Shown: positions 30,878-39,521, numbered from the stretch's first letter. The stretch is 42,330 nt of DNA from Actinomycetota bacterium (GCA_027313705.1 DAHVDE010000100.1:1-42330); one strand, 5' to 3'. Notes: generated by a model from the sequence alone, not told the origin. Numbers and translations: made by a program.

Positions 30878-31704
30878 CCTACATCGGCGTCGCCTATCGT
30901 CCCGAACTTGACGGCCTGTTCCGCGGCCGCGATCCCGCCGTCGACTGCACGGAACTGATCGCCGACCGCTATTTCGGCACGACGGGCTTCAGCCGCGCCT
31001 GGGAGTTGCGCCGCCTGCAGGACATTCCGGTGATCATTCACGGCCTGTGCGGCAACGCCGCCTCCGTGCACGGGCCAGATCCCGGTTACCTGGCGCAGAT
31101 CAGGCGGCTCGCCGACGCCACCGGCGCCATCGCTTACAGCGACCACCTGGCCTTCACCTGCGCTCAGGGACGCCCGCTCGGCCATCTGGCGCCTAACCTG
31201 TTCGACGATGAGCTTCTCGCCGCGGCCAAGGCCAACATCGCGGCGATCACCGGCCTCACCGGCAGGCGGCCCTGCCTGGAGAACCTGGCCGTGAGGACGT
31301 TGATCTCAGGCTCGCGGTACACGCCCGAGGAGTTCATCCTCCGGCTGCTCGAGGCGAGCGACCAGTGGGATTGCCTGCTCGACCTCACGAACATCTGGAT
31401 CAACTCGCGTAACCGTGCCGTCGACCCGGTGGCGTTCGTCGACGCGCTCCCCGCAGACCGGATCGGTTACGTCCACCTCGCGGGCGGCATCCTCGTGCAC
31501 GGCGAGTGGGTCGACAGCCACTCTCGTGCCGTGCACGGCGAGGTTTTCGAACTGCTTGATCACCTGCTGTCCAGGTCGTCACCGCTCGCGGTCATCATCG
31601 AGCGGGACGGCAACTGGCCAGGAGCGGAGGCGGAACTGCGGGAAGACCTGAGCCGGGTCCGCACCATAGTCGCTGCGCGCTCCCTGGCCGGTACGCCTCC
31701 GTAG
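30874..31704 (+). CDS. DUF692 / MNIO-family multinuclear iron oxidative enzyme
   Basis: The product has 276 residues and a TIM-barrel DUF692 pattern. Candidate iron ligands appear in the usual order: H56 (IIHGLCGN), D90/H91 (YSDHLAF), E136 (LENLAVRT), D170/N173 (LLDLTNIWINS), H201 (YVHLAGG), D214/H216 (VDSHSRAVH) and E243 (IIERDGNWP). Family members oxidise cysteine or other residues of peptides, as MbnB does in methanobactin and TglH in 3-thiaglutamate synthesis. AGGGAG lies seven bases before the ATG, which overlaps the upstream stop. No precursor peptide gene is recognisable next to it. Confidence 0.85.
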   Translation: MTYIGVAYRPELDGLFRGRDPAVDCTELIADRYFGTTGFSRAWELRRLQDIPVIIHGLCGNAASVHGPDPGYLAQIRRLADATGAIAYSDHLAFTCAQGRPLGHLAPNLFDDELLAAAKANIAAITGLTGRRPCLENLAVRTLISGSRYTPEEFILRLLEASDQWDCLLDLTNIWINSRNRAVDPVAFVDALPADRIGYVHLAGGILVHGEWVDSHSRAVHGEVFELLDHLLSRSSPLAVIIERDGNWPGAEAELREDLSRVRTIVAARSLAGTPP

Positions 31705-31733
31705 CCGACCGGGCATCTGAGCCCTGGCGGGCG

Positions 31734-32135
31734 CTAGCCGGCCGACGGCACGACCACGGTACCTGTCGCGGTGACCGCGACGACCGGCTCAGGCAGCACC
31801 GCGGCGGCGGAAGGCCCGCGCCCGGGCTCGGCACGGCAGAGCACCCGCGCCTCGAACTCCACCTCGCGACTGCGCCGCCCGACCCTGGTGATCGTCGCCG
31901 TCACCTCGATCACGTCACCGGCTCGCACCGGCGCAAGGAACTGCACGCGCGAGTAGGCGGCGAACAGTCCTTCGTCAGAATCTGACCGGATGCAGAGCTC
32001 GGTCGCCACGTCGCCGAACAGCCCGAGCACGTAAGCGCCGTCGAGGAGATTCCCGCCGTAATGCGCATGACTGTATGGCACGTACCTGCGATGCCGCACC
32101 GCGAGGCCGAGCCTTGGATCCTCGCCGCCGCTCAT
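31734..32135 (-). CDS. kal: 3-aminobutyryl-CoA ammonia-lyase-like hotdog protein
   Basis: The product has 133 residues and a single hotdog fold: R-H-R-R-Y-V-P-Y-S-H-A-H-Y-G-G-N-L-L-D-G-A-Y-V-L, then F-L-A-P-V-R-A-G-D-V-I-E-V-T-A-T-I. Size and sequence fit Kal, which removes ammonia from 3-aminobutyryl-CoA to give crotonyl-CoA in lysine degradation. It is the last gene of the kdd-kamD-kamE-kal operon, its ATG overlapping the kamE stop. A thioesterase of the same fold is the alternative, but the context strongly favours Kal. Confidence 0.85.
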   Translation of the reverse strand: MSGGEDPRLGLAVRHRRYVPYSHAHYGGNLLDGAYVLGLFGDVATELCIRSDSDEGLFAAYSRVQFLAPVRAGDVIEVTATITRVGRRSREVEFEARVLCRAEPGRGPSAAAVLPEPVVAVTATGTVVVPSAG

Positions 32136-32893
32136 GCCGCGGTTCCCGCCCGCGCCGGGGCAATAGCGTGGACCAGGTAACTGGCCACGTCTCTCGGCGT
32201 GGTACCGCGACCGAAGATCTTGTCGACGCCGAGCTCGCTCGTCATCGCCGGATCGAACCTCGGTCCGCCGATGACGAGCAGCGGCCGGTCAGGTCCGGCC
32301 TCGCGGAACGCCGCGGCCAGTTCCGAGGTGTTTTTCAGGTGCGCGTCCCGTTGGGTGACAACCTGGCTGACCAGAACCGCGTCTGCCTGCTCCGCGAACG
32401 CCCGCGCCACCAGGTTAGGGATCTCTACCTGAGAGCCCAGGTTGACCACCTTGATCTCCCGGTAGTACTCAAGGCCCTTCTCCCCGGCGTGACCCTTGAC
32501 ATTGAGTATCGCGTCGATGCCGACCGTGTGCGCGTCAGTCCCGATCGTGGCGCCGACCACGACAAGCTTGCGTCCGAGCGAGGACCTGATCTGGAGATTG
32601 ATCTCGGCCGGGGAGAGCAACTCGAACTCCCGCTTGGCCACCTTGACCTCTGACAGGTCGACGAGGTGGCTGACCCGGCCGTAGACGATGAAGAACGTGA
32701 AGTCCGGCCCCATGCCCTTGGCATGCACCACCATCGCCGGGTCAAGACCCATCTTGCCGGCTAGCTGGAGTGCTGCGCCCTCCGCCCGCGCCTGCTCGTC
32801 GCGGGTTCGAAACGGCACTGGCAGGGTGAAGGACACCTGGATCCGGCCGTCTCCCGTGGTGTCACCGTACGGCCTGACGATCTGCGCGGTCAT
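32132..32893 (-). CDS. kamE: Lysine 5,6-aminomutase beta subunit
   Basis: The product has 253 residues. A cobalamin-binding domain carries the base-off/His-on motif D120-A-H122-T-V-G125, with a Rossmann-type end (V-V-N-L-G-S-Q-V; D-A-V-L-V-S-Q-V-V-T-Q; L-L-V-I-G-G-P-R-F-D). The lysine that anchors PLP in this family is probably K133 in N-V-K-G-H-A-G. With KamD it moves the terminal amino group of beta-lysine or D-lysine from C6 to C5 using adenosylcobalamin and PLP. Start and stop overlap the neighbouring genes by four bases each. Confidence 0.95.
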   Translation of the reverse strand: MTAQIVRPYGDTTGDGRIQVSFTLPVPFRTRDEQARAEGAALQLAGKMGLDPAMVVHAKGMGPDFTFFIVYGRVSHLVDLSEVKVAKREFELLSPAEINLQIRSSLGRKLVVVGATIGTDAHTVGIDAILNVKGHAGEKGLEYYREIKVVNLGSQVEIPNLVARAFAEQADAVLVSQVVTQRDAHLKNTSELAAAFREAGPDRPLLVIGGPRFDPAMTSELGVDKIFGRGTTPRDVASYLVHAIAPARAGTAA

Positions 32894-34515
32894 AGCGCTG
32901 CTCCCTGCTGGCTCGCGACCAGGTCTGCCCGATCCAGGTCAGCCGCCTCGGCGGGCTCGAGGAACTCGCTGGCCGGGTTGAAATACCCGTCGGCCTTGGC
33001 GATGACGCCGTCAAGGCCGCGCCCGCCGTCAGCCGGCCGTCTGGTGATGCCGAACGTGCCGTCGGCGATGGCGTTAAGCAGCCCTTCCTGACCGATCCTG
33101 CGCAACAGCCCGACCGACTCGTCGAGTACCTGGTTGGCCCGCCGGTCGATGAAACCGCCAGGCTCGGGCCTGAAGCTCTCGCCAAGCCGCCCGGCGGCGT
33201 TCTTCACGTAGCGGGCGTTTTCCAGCGCCAGGTCACGGTCGGAAAGGAACGGCGTGTGGATGCCCTCTGTCATCATGCCGATCAGCAGGATCTCCTGACC
33301 GGTCATGACCGCAGCCAGGTTGAAGAAGGCGTCGAGCAGGTACCCGGCGAAGATGTTGCCGGTCATGTGCTTGGTCGGCGGCATGTACTTAAGCGGCGCA
33401 TACGGGAAGAGCTCGCGCACGAGCTGGGCGTGGGCAAGTTCGAGCAGGAACTGATCCGGCACCTGCGGCCCGATCTCGAAGGCGTGCCCGAGCCCGAGCT
33501 GCCAGTCGGCCAGTCCGGCTTCCCTGCCGAAGAACTCGTTGAGCAGTTGCGACACGATTACCGTGTGCGCGCCCTCGACCGGATCGGCGGTGGTCAGGTA
33601 GTTGTCCTCGCCCGTGTTGATGATGATCCCGGCCTTCGCGTGGATCTGCCGGGAGAAGCGCTGGTCGATCAGCGTGCGCCTGGGGTTGATGTCCCTGAAG
33701 ATGATGCCGTACATCGAGTCGTTGAGCATCATGTCGAGCCGTTCGAGCCCGGCAAGCGAGGCGATTTCCGGCATGCAGAGTCCCGACGCGTAGTTGGTCA
33801 GCCGGACGTACCTGCCGAGCTCGCGTGAAGTCTCGTCGAGCGCCGCGCGCATCAGCCTGAAGTTCTCTTGCGTGGCGTAAGTGCCGGCGAACCCTTCCCT
33901 GGTCGCCCCCTCCGGCACGTAGTCGAGCAGCGACTGCCCGGTCGACCTGATCACGGCCACCACGTCGGCGCCTTCCCTGGCGGCGGCCTGCGCCTGCGGG
34001 ATGTCCTCGTAGATGTCGCCGGTGGCCACGATCAGGTAGATCCAGGGCTTGCGCGGCTCGGCCGTCTGCTCGATGAGCCGCTCCCTGGTCGCCCGGTTCC
34101 CGGCGATCTTCGCGAAGCCGCCGCCGACCGCCTTGCTTGCCATCACCCGCGCCAGGGCCGCGTCCTGCCCTTCAGGCAGCCGGAAAGCGACCCCGCCGGC
34201 CGCGGTCGCGGCCGCCAGCTCTGACAGGCTCGCGTAGCCGCCGGCCAGCAGCGCGTCCCAGACAGGCAGCGCGACACCGTAATCGAGCCCGGTCTGCGAC
34301 CGCACCGCATCGACCACGTGATTTACCATCGGCATGCCAGCTGCGTCCGCTCCGGCCAGGCCTGCCAGCCGCAGCACCGCCCGTTCGACGGAGACGGTCG
34401 TGTGTGCCTTGGCCATCTCCACGATCGGCTGGCCGGCCTGCGCCGCCAGCCGCCTGGCCCCGGCGACGACGCTCGGGTCGATCGTGAGCTTAGGCTCTCT
34501 CGGCTTAGCTTCCAT
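32890..34515 (-). CDS. kamD: Lysine 5,6-aminomutase alpha subunit
   Basis: The product has 541 residues, close to the family length of about 520. It is the large TIM-barrel subunit, recognised by segments such as P-W-I-Y-L-I-V-A-T-G-D-I-Y-E-D-I-P-Q-A, Y-V-R-L-T-N-Y-A-S-G-L-C-M-P-E-I, M-L-N-D-S-M-Y-G-I-I-F-R-D-I-N-P and P-P-T-K-H-M-T-G-N-I-F. It binds PLP and substrate together with KamE. The ATG follows GGGGAGAG inside the end of kdd, two bases after the kdd stop. It is the second gene of the operon. Confidence 0.95.
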   Translation of the reverse strand: MEAKPREPKLTIDPSVVAGARRLAAQAGQPIVEMAKAHTTVSVERAVLRLAGLAGADAAGMPMVNHVVDAVRSQTGLDYGVALPVWDALLAGGYASLSELAAATAAGGVAFRLPEGQDAALARVMASKAVGGGFAKIAGNRATRERLIEQTAEPRKPWIYLIVATGDIYEDIPQAQAAAREGADVVAVIRSTGQSLLDYVPEGATREGFAGTYATQENFRLMRAALDETSRELGRYVRLTNYASGLCMPEIASLAGLERLDMMLNDSMYGIIFRDINPRRTLIDQRFSRQIHAKAGIIINTGEDNYLTTADPVEGAHTVIVSQLLNEFFGREAGLADWQLGLGHAFEIGPQVPDQFLLELAHAQLVRELFPYAPLKYMPPTKHMTGNIFAGYLLDAFFNLAAVMTGQEILLIGMMTEGIHTPFLSDRDLALENARYVKNAAGRLGESFRPEPGGFIDRRANQVLDESVGLLRRIGQEGLLNAIADGTFGITRRPADGGRGLDGVIAKADGYFNPASEFLEPAEAADLDRADLVASQQGAAL

Positions 34516-34517
34516 AC

Positions 34518-35624
34518 TTACTCTCCCCGCGTTCTCGCGTCGAAGATGTGCCGCACGCCGGGTTCGGACCGCAGCACGTCCAGGGCCAGTTCGGCATGAC
34601 CAGCCGAGTAACCATTGCCCACCAGCATCGTCACGTCCGCCGCCACGCCCTCGGCGCCGAGCGCCGCCGCCGTGAACGAGGTGGCCATGGAAAAGAAGAT
34701 CACGGTACCGCGATCGGCGGTGGCCAGTATCGCGCCCCCCTCACATCCGGGCACGTCAACGCACACAACCGTGACGTCAGCCGGCCCTCCGGCCGCTCGC
34801 ACCGCCGCGGCGGTAGCCACCGGGTCTGTGGCGTCGGCGATGACGACCTGGTCCGCCAGGCCCGCCTGCCGAAGTAGCGCAGCCTCGCCCTCGTGCGGCA
34901 CAAGCCCGATCACAAGTCCCGCGCCCGCCTGCCGTGCCGCCGCCGCCGACAACGACCCGCTCTTGCCTGCGGCGCCGAGCACGGCCACGACAGGGCTCGC
35001 CGACACCCGTGCGGCCTCGGCGACCACCCGGTGCGTCAGCGCCGGCGCCCCGCACACGTCCATCACCGCGAGCGACAGTGGCACCGGCAGGTCATCGGGC
35101 AGCACCGCCGCGATCGAGCGCCCGAACAAGATCGCATGTCCCTGGCATGGCACCTGTTCGCCAGCCCCATTCCAGCCAGCAAGCCCGTCCGTGATCGCCA
35201 GCGGGGTGAGGCTCAGCGAGACCAGGGTCGCGATCCGGTCCCCCGGCTTCAGCCCGAGCCGCGACTGGGGGCCGACCTCGCTGACGACGCCGGTAAGCAT
35301 GCCGCCCGAGCCGGTCACCGGGTTCTGCATCTTGCCGCGCTCGGCCACGATGCGAAGGACCTGAGCCCTGATCGCGTCGGTATTGCCTTCGGCCGACATG
35401 CGAAGCTGCCGGAACGAGGCAGCGTCCAGGTTAAGCCGCTCAACGGCAACCCGTACTTCGTCCGGCCAGATCGCAGGATCCGCGTTCAGCCGCCACGCCG
35501 CCTGCGGCAGGACGCCGCGCGGCTCGATCACCCGGTGCAGCCCGAGTGCGGAGCCTTCTGGCCGGGCCAATGCAGTCAACCAAGAGTCCCTTCCGCGCGC
35601 CTGGCGCGAAGCTTTCGCCGACAT
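34518..35624 (-). CDS. kdd: L-erythro-3,5-diaminohexanoate dehydrogenase
   Basis: The product has 368 residues. The medium-chain-dehydrogenase-like fold begins with G-L-H-R-V-I-E-P-R-G-V-L-P-Q, and the NAD-binding stretch is V-A-V-L-G-A-A-G-K-S-G, a Kdd hallmark. Further support comes from V-G-P-Q-S-R-L-G-L-K-P-G-D-R-I and G-N-G-Y-S-A-G-H-A-E-L-A-L. The enzyme deaminates 3,5-diaminohexanoate to 5-amino-3-oxohexanoate. The ATG at 35624 lacks a clear ribosome binding site, and the first 25 residues precede the conserved region, so the true start may be further inside. First gene of the lysine operon, divergent from kamA. Confidence 0.9.
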   Translation of the reverse strand: MSAKASRQARGRDSWLTALARPEGSALGLHRVIEPRGVLPQAAWRLNADPAIWPDEVRVAVERLNLDAASFRQLRMSAEGNTDAIRAQVLRIVAERGKMQNPVTGSGGMLTGVVSEVGPQSRLGLKPGDRIATLVSLSLTPLAITDGLAGWNGAGEQVPCQGHAILFGRSIAAVLPDDLPVPLSLAVMDVCGAPALTHRVVAEAARVSASPVVAVLGAAGKSGSLSAAAARQAGAGLVIGLVPHEGEAALLRQAGLADQVVIADATDPVATAAAVRAAGGPADVTVVCVDVPGCEGGAILATADRGTVIFFSMATSFTAAALGAEGVAADVTMLVGNGYSAGHAELALDVLRSEPGVRHIFDARTRGE

Positions 35625-35680
35625 CAGCAGCGCAGTAGAATTTCCTGAATCGAACTATACCGACAACAGCTTCTTGCGTT

Positions 35681-35690
35681 GCAAGCTTGC
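35681..35690. promoter_or_regulatory. GCAAGCTTGC palindrome between kdd and kamA
   Basis: This perfect 10-bp palindrome lies in the 123-bp divergent promoter region of the two lysine-pathway transcripts, followed by TGGCAGGC. It is a candidate operator for shared control. No regulator gene adjoins it. Confidence 0.3.
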
Positions 35691-35747
35691 CTGGCAGGCT
35701 ATCGTTCGGTTTTACGTCCGTTGGCTGAAGGTGGAGGCGGTGTGGCG

Positions 35748-37148
35748 ATGATCGAGCAGCCCTATGTGTACCGGCGCGCTGAACTGGTCGAACCCGACTG
35801 GCGCCGGTTCCCCGGCTGGACGGACGTCACCGAGGCCGAGTGGGAATCAGCACAGTGGCAGCGCGCCCACTGCGTCAAGAACCTCCGCCAGCTCCGCACC
35901 GTGCTCGGCTCGCACGTGGCCGAGGCGTTCTACGCCGACCTCGAGCGCGACCAGGCCGAGCTGGCCACGATGTCGATGCTGGTGCCGCCCCAGATGCTCA
36001 ACACGATGGTGCCAGGGCTCCCACCCGAGGACCGGGCGTTCACCGACGCGCTTTACGCCGACCCGGTGCGGCGCTACATGCTGCCGGTATTCAGCGATCG
36101 CCGGGCGGACTGGCCTTCGCACCCGTATTCCTCGCGCGACTCCTTGCACGAGGCGGAAATGTGGGCCGTCGAGGGCCTCACCCACAGGTACCCGACCAAG
36201 GTGCTCGCCGAGGTGCTGCCGACCTGTCCGCAGTACTGCGGCCACTGCACCAGGATGGACCTGGTCGGCAACCCGACTCCGGTCGTCGACAAGCTCAAGT
36301 TCAGCATGGCCCGCGACGATCGCCTCGCTGCGATGATCGGCTACCTGCGGGCCAATCCTGGCGTGCGTGACGTCGTGGTCTCGGGCGGCGACGTGGCGAA
36401 CCTGCCGTGGCCAAGGCTCGAGGCGTTCGTCGCGGACCTGATGACGATCGACTCCATCCGCGATATCAGGCTGGCCAGCAAGGCACTGATGGGCCTGCCG
36501 CAGTACTGGCTGACTGACGAGGTCAGGGCAGGGATGGAGCGCCTGGCCGTGACGGCACGCGAGCGGGACATCTCGCTGGCCATACACACCCACGTCAACG
36601 CCGCCCAGTCCGTGACCCCCCTCGTGGCCAAGGCCGCCAAGGCCATGCTGGCGACCGGCATCAGGGACGTGCGCAATCAGGGCGTGCTGCTTCGCGGCGT
36701 CAACAACAGCGCGGAGGCTTTGCTCGACCTCTGCTTCGCCCTGCTCGACGAGGCCAAGATCATGCCGTACTACTTCTACCTGTGCGACATGATCCCGAAC
36801 GCCGAGCACTGGCGTCTCGGCCTGTTCGAGGCTCAGCAGCTGCAACACCAGATCATGGGCTACCTGCCAGGCTTCGCCACCCCGCGACTCCTCTGCGACG
36901 TGCCTTACGTCGGCAAGCGCTGGGTGCACCAGGTATCCAGGTACGACACCGAACTCGGCATCTCGTACTGGACAAAGAACTACCGCACCGCCGTCGACGC
37001 GGGCGACGAACTCGCGCTGAGCCGCGAGTTCGAGTATTACGATCCGATCTACCTGCTGCCAGAGTCTGGCCAGCAGTGGTGGCAGGCCAGGACCGCCGGA
37101 TCGGCCTCGGCGCCTGCGCCAGGCCAGGTCCCCGTCCTGTCAGCCTGA
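35748..37148 (+). CDS. kamA: Lysine 2,3-aminomutase-family radical SAM enzyme
   Basis: The product has 466 residues. The radical-SAM cluster motif is C160-P-Q-Y-C164-G-H-C167, followed by T-R169, the carboxylate-binding Arg position of KamA. V-S-G-G-D, L-L-R-G-V-N-N, the conserved Asp of Y-L-C-D347 and the probable PLP lysine K390 (D-V-P-Y-V-G-K) follow. Classical KamA has L-R-G-V-N-D and P-G-G-G-G-K at two of these places. It should make beta-lysine from lysine for KamDE, given its divergent position beside kdd-kamD-kamE-kal. GTG 35742 is an alternative start; GGAGG lies at 35733-35737. The 3' end overlaps the opposed MFS gene by 100 bases. Confidence 0.85.
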   Translation: MIEQPYVYRRAELVEPDWRRFPGWTDVTEAEWESAQWQRAHCVKNLRQLRTVLGSHVAEAFYADLERDQAELATMSMLVPPQMLNTMVPGLPPEDRAFTDALYADPVRRYMLPVFSDRRADWPSHPYSSRDSLHEAEMWAVEGLTHRYPTKVLAEVLPTCPQYCGHCTRMDLVGNPTPVVDKLKFSMARDDRLAAMIGYLRANPGVRDVVVSGGDVANLPWPRLEAFVADLMTIDSIRDIRLASKALMGLPQYWLTDEVRAGMERLAVTARERDISLAIHTHVNAAQSVTPLVAKAAKAMLATGIRDVRNQGVLLRGVNNSAEALLDLCFALLDEAKIMPYYFYLCDMIPNAEHWRLGLFEAQQLQHQIMGYLPGFATPRLLCDVPYVGKRWVHQVSRYDTELGISYWTKNYRTAVDAGDELALSREFEYYDPIYLLPESGQQWWQARTAGSASAPAPGQVPVLSA

Positions 37149-38440
37149 CCTGCGGCCAGGGGGGCGCCCGCGTCGTACCGCCAGAGGGCGGGCAGGGCAA
37201 GTGAGACGACGGCCGCTCCGGCGATGGCGAGCAGTCCGCCGGAGACTACCGCGACCGGGACCGAGCCGGTGAGCGTGGCGACGGCGCCCGCCTCGAGGTT
37301 TCCGATCGGCTCGCCGGTCGAGTAGCTGATCATCTCCAGGCCGGCCATCCGGCCGCGCACCCGCGCCGGGATCGACTGGTTCCACATCGTCATCCTGAAC
37401 AGCCCGCTGACCGAGTCCGCGCCGCCCGCGACGGCCAGCGCAAGCACGGCGAGCGGCAGGTCGGGCGCGAGGCCGAAGGCGGCGATGGCCATCCCCCAGC
37501 CGCACACCGCGATCGCGATGCCGCGCCCGTGGTGGCGTACGTGCCTGGTCCACGAACTCGTCAGGCTTACCGCAAGCGAGCCGAACCCAGGCGCCGCGAA
37601 CAGCAGACCGAGCACGGCAGGCCCGCCGAGGCCGGCCGCGAGCTGCGGGAACACGGCGTAAGGGGCGCCGAAGAGCATGGCACCGATGTCGATCAGGTAA
37701 GTGCCGAGCAGGTCGGGCCTTCCCCTGGCGTACCGCAAGCCCGCTGTCATGCCGCGCAGGCTTGGCCGGTCCGCGTCAGGCTCCGGTGCCTGCACGGGCA
37801 TCCGCGCGAACGGCACAAGCGCAACAACGCAGACCGCGGCGGCGGCACCGTAGGCAAGCGGCAGCCCGCCGGTGAGCAGTCCGCCGCCGATCAGCGGCCC
37901 GGCCGTATTCGCTACGGTGCCGAGCAGGGCAGCAAGCGCCGCCGCACCTGGCAGGTCGTCGCGGGGCACCAGCTTCGGCACCAGCACTTCAACCGACGGC
38001 CGCGCGATGCCGTTGGAGCCGGTGAGCAGCGCCGCGAAAAGGAAGACCAGCCAAAGCTGCCGCACCGTCAGCGCGTTGGCGGTCAGCCCGGCAAGGCTGA
38101 GCGCCGAGGCGACCTGCGTGACGACGATGAGCTTGCGCCGCTCGACCGCGTCGGCCAGGGCGCCGCCGATCAGGCCGGAAAGCAGCACGGGGACAACTTC
38201 GGTGAAGCTGAGCAGGCCGACGACGAGCGAAGACCGGCTGATCTCATAGGCCTGGTAGGGCAAGGCGACGAAACAGATCATCAGCGCGACCTGATTGGCC
38301 GACTGACCCGCGTACAGCAGCCGGTAGGCACGCGAATGCCTGATCGGCGCGAGGTCGGGCGCCAGCGCGGCGGTCATCTTGGCGAGGACCGACCGGCGCC
38401 CGGCACCTTCTTGGCCGGCGCGCTCAGGTTCTGAGGTCAT
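37049..38440 (-). CDS. MFS transporter (EntS-like)
   Basis: The product has 463 residues and about twelve membrane helices. Features of the enterobactin-exporter/tetracycline-like group are the start F-R-x-L-Y-A-G-Q-S-A-N-Q, the loop G-G-A-L-A-D-A-V-E-R-R-K-L between helices 2 and 3, and N-G-I-A-R-P-S-V-E-V-L-V-P-K-L-V. The last 35 residues are polar and fall inside the antisense kamA coding region, so the true C-terminus is unusual. The substrate is unknown; lysine, beta-lysine or an unrelated compound are equally possible. Confidence 0.8.
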   Translation of the reverse strand: MTSEPERAGQEGAGRRSVLAKMTAALAPDLAPIRHSRAYRLLYAGQSANQVALMICFVALPYQAYEISRSSLVVGLLSFTEVVPVLLSGLIGGALADAVERRKLIVVTQVASALSLAGLTANALTVRQLWLVFLFAALLTGSNGIARPSVEVLVPKLVPRDDLPGAAALAALLGTVANTAGPLIGGGLLTGGLPLAYGAAAAVCVVALVPFARMPVQAPEPDADRPSLRGMTAGLRYARGRPDLLGTYLIDIGAMLFGAPYAVFPQLAAGLGGPAVLGLLFAAPGFGSLAVSLTSSWTRHVRHHGRGIAIAVCGWGMAIAAFGLAPDLPLAVLALAVAGGADSVSGLFRMTMWNQSIPARVRGRMAGLEMISYSTGEPIGNLEAGAVATLTGSVPVAVVSGGLLAIAGAAVVSLALPALWRYDAGAPLAAGQADRTGTWPGAGAEADPAVLACHHCWPDSGSR

Positions 38441-38481
38441 AAGGCAGCTATGCTGCCGTAGGCAAGGCGGCGGTGTCGACC

Positions 38482-39459
38482 CTAATTTCGCTCGCCAGCG
38501 ACCGCGCCGTCGGACTGCACGTCCGCGCCGTCGTCGCCCTGCGCAGCCTCCTCGTCGGTCGCGTTCCCGCCTTCACCCGCGCCTTCTGGTATCTCCCCGG
38601 CGCCGGCTACCCGAAGGCTCCCGCTCCGGCTGGCGGCCGCCACTTCCTCGACGGTGCGCCCGTTCCTTTGTGCCAGCACGAACCAGACCAAGCCGAAGAT
38701 CGTCAGCACGATCGCGACGTACAGGTTCAGCCGGAACCCGAAGAAGTACTCGGAACTGTCGATTCGCACCGACTCCTCGTAGATGCGGAATCCCGAGTAG
38801 CCGGCTACGTAGAGCGCGAACGTGCCCGGCGGCTTGATCGACCGGTGATTGCCTAGCCAGACGAGGAAGGCAGCCAGGGCCAGGTCCCAGATCAGTTCGT
38901 AGAGGAAGGTGGGGTCGAAGGTGCGGAACTGGTGATAGCCGGGCGGCCGGTAGGCGTAAGGGATAATCAGGCCCCAGGGAAGCTTGGTCGGCGCGCCGAA
39001 CAGTTCCTTGTTGAAGTAGTTCCCGATCCGGCCGATGGCCTGGGCGACGAGCAGCGCGGGCGCGATCGCCTCGGCGTAGAGCGACACCTTGCCTCCTGCC
39101 CGCCGGATCCGCCAGGCGCCGACCAGGCCGCCAAGCGCGACACCGCCCCAGATGCCGAGCCCGCCGGTCCAGATCGCGAACGGCCCGTACCAGACATGCG
39201 GGATGTCCATGGGAGTCGTGATGTCGAAGTAGATCCGGCCGCCGATGATGCCGGCCGGGACAGCCCACAAGGCGATGTCACCGATCAGCGAAGGATCGCC
39301 GCCCAGCTTCTTGATCCGGCGCTGGGCGATGATCACGGCAAGCGTGATGCCGATGACGTACATGAGCCCGTAGAAGTGAATGAACACAGGGCCAAGGTGG
39401 AACCCGTTGATCGGCGGGCTAGGGATGAAGCTCAGCGGGCTCTGTCGGTGCGGGGCCAT
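38482..39459 (-). CDS. lgt: Prolipoprotein diacylglyceryl transferase
   Basis: The product has 325 residues and seven membrane helices. It opens with the P-S-P-x-I-x-G-F-x-L-G-P pattern, then has H-F-Y-G-L-M-Y, and the Lgt signature A-Q-A-I-G-R-I-G-N-Y-F-N-K-E-L-F-G with the essential Arg and Asn. Lgt transfers diacylglycerol from phosphatidylglycerol to the lipobox cysteine of lipoproteins. The last 55 residues are an Ala/Gly/Glu/Asp-rich tail typical of actinobacterial Lgt. It is an essential-type housekeeping gene, unrelated to the lysine genes beside it. Confidence 0.95.
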   Translation of the reverse strand: MAPHRQSPLSFIPSPPINGFHLGPVFIHFYGLMYVIGITLAVIIAQRRIKKLGGDPSLIGDIALWAVPAGIIGGRIYFDITTPMDIPHVWYGPFAIWTGGLGIWGGVALGGLVGAWRIRRAGGKVSLYAEAIAPALLVAQAIGRIGNYFNKELFGAPTKLPWGLIIPYAYRPPGYHQFRTFDPTFLYELIWDLALAAFLVWLGNHRSIKPPGTFALYVAGYSGFRIYEESVRIDSSEYFFGFRLNLYVAIVLTIFGLVWFVLAQRNGRTVEEVAAASRSGSLRVAGAGEIPEGAGEGGNATDEEAAQGDDGADVQSDGAVAGERN

Positions 39460-39521
39460 ACAAGGAAGATTAAACCCGCCGGCCGGCTAGATAGTGCCGG
39501 CCGCTCAATAGGATCTGGATC

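Noticed and set aside
35847-36929. Minus-strand frame of about 360 codons opposite kamA
   Set aside because: The radical-SAM motif and whole-length similarity are on the plus strand.
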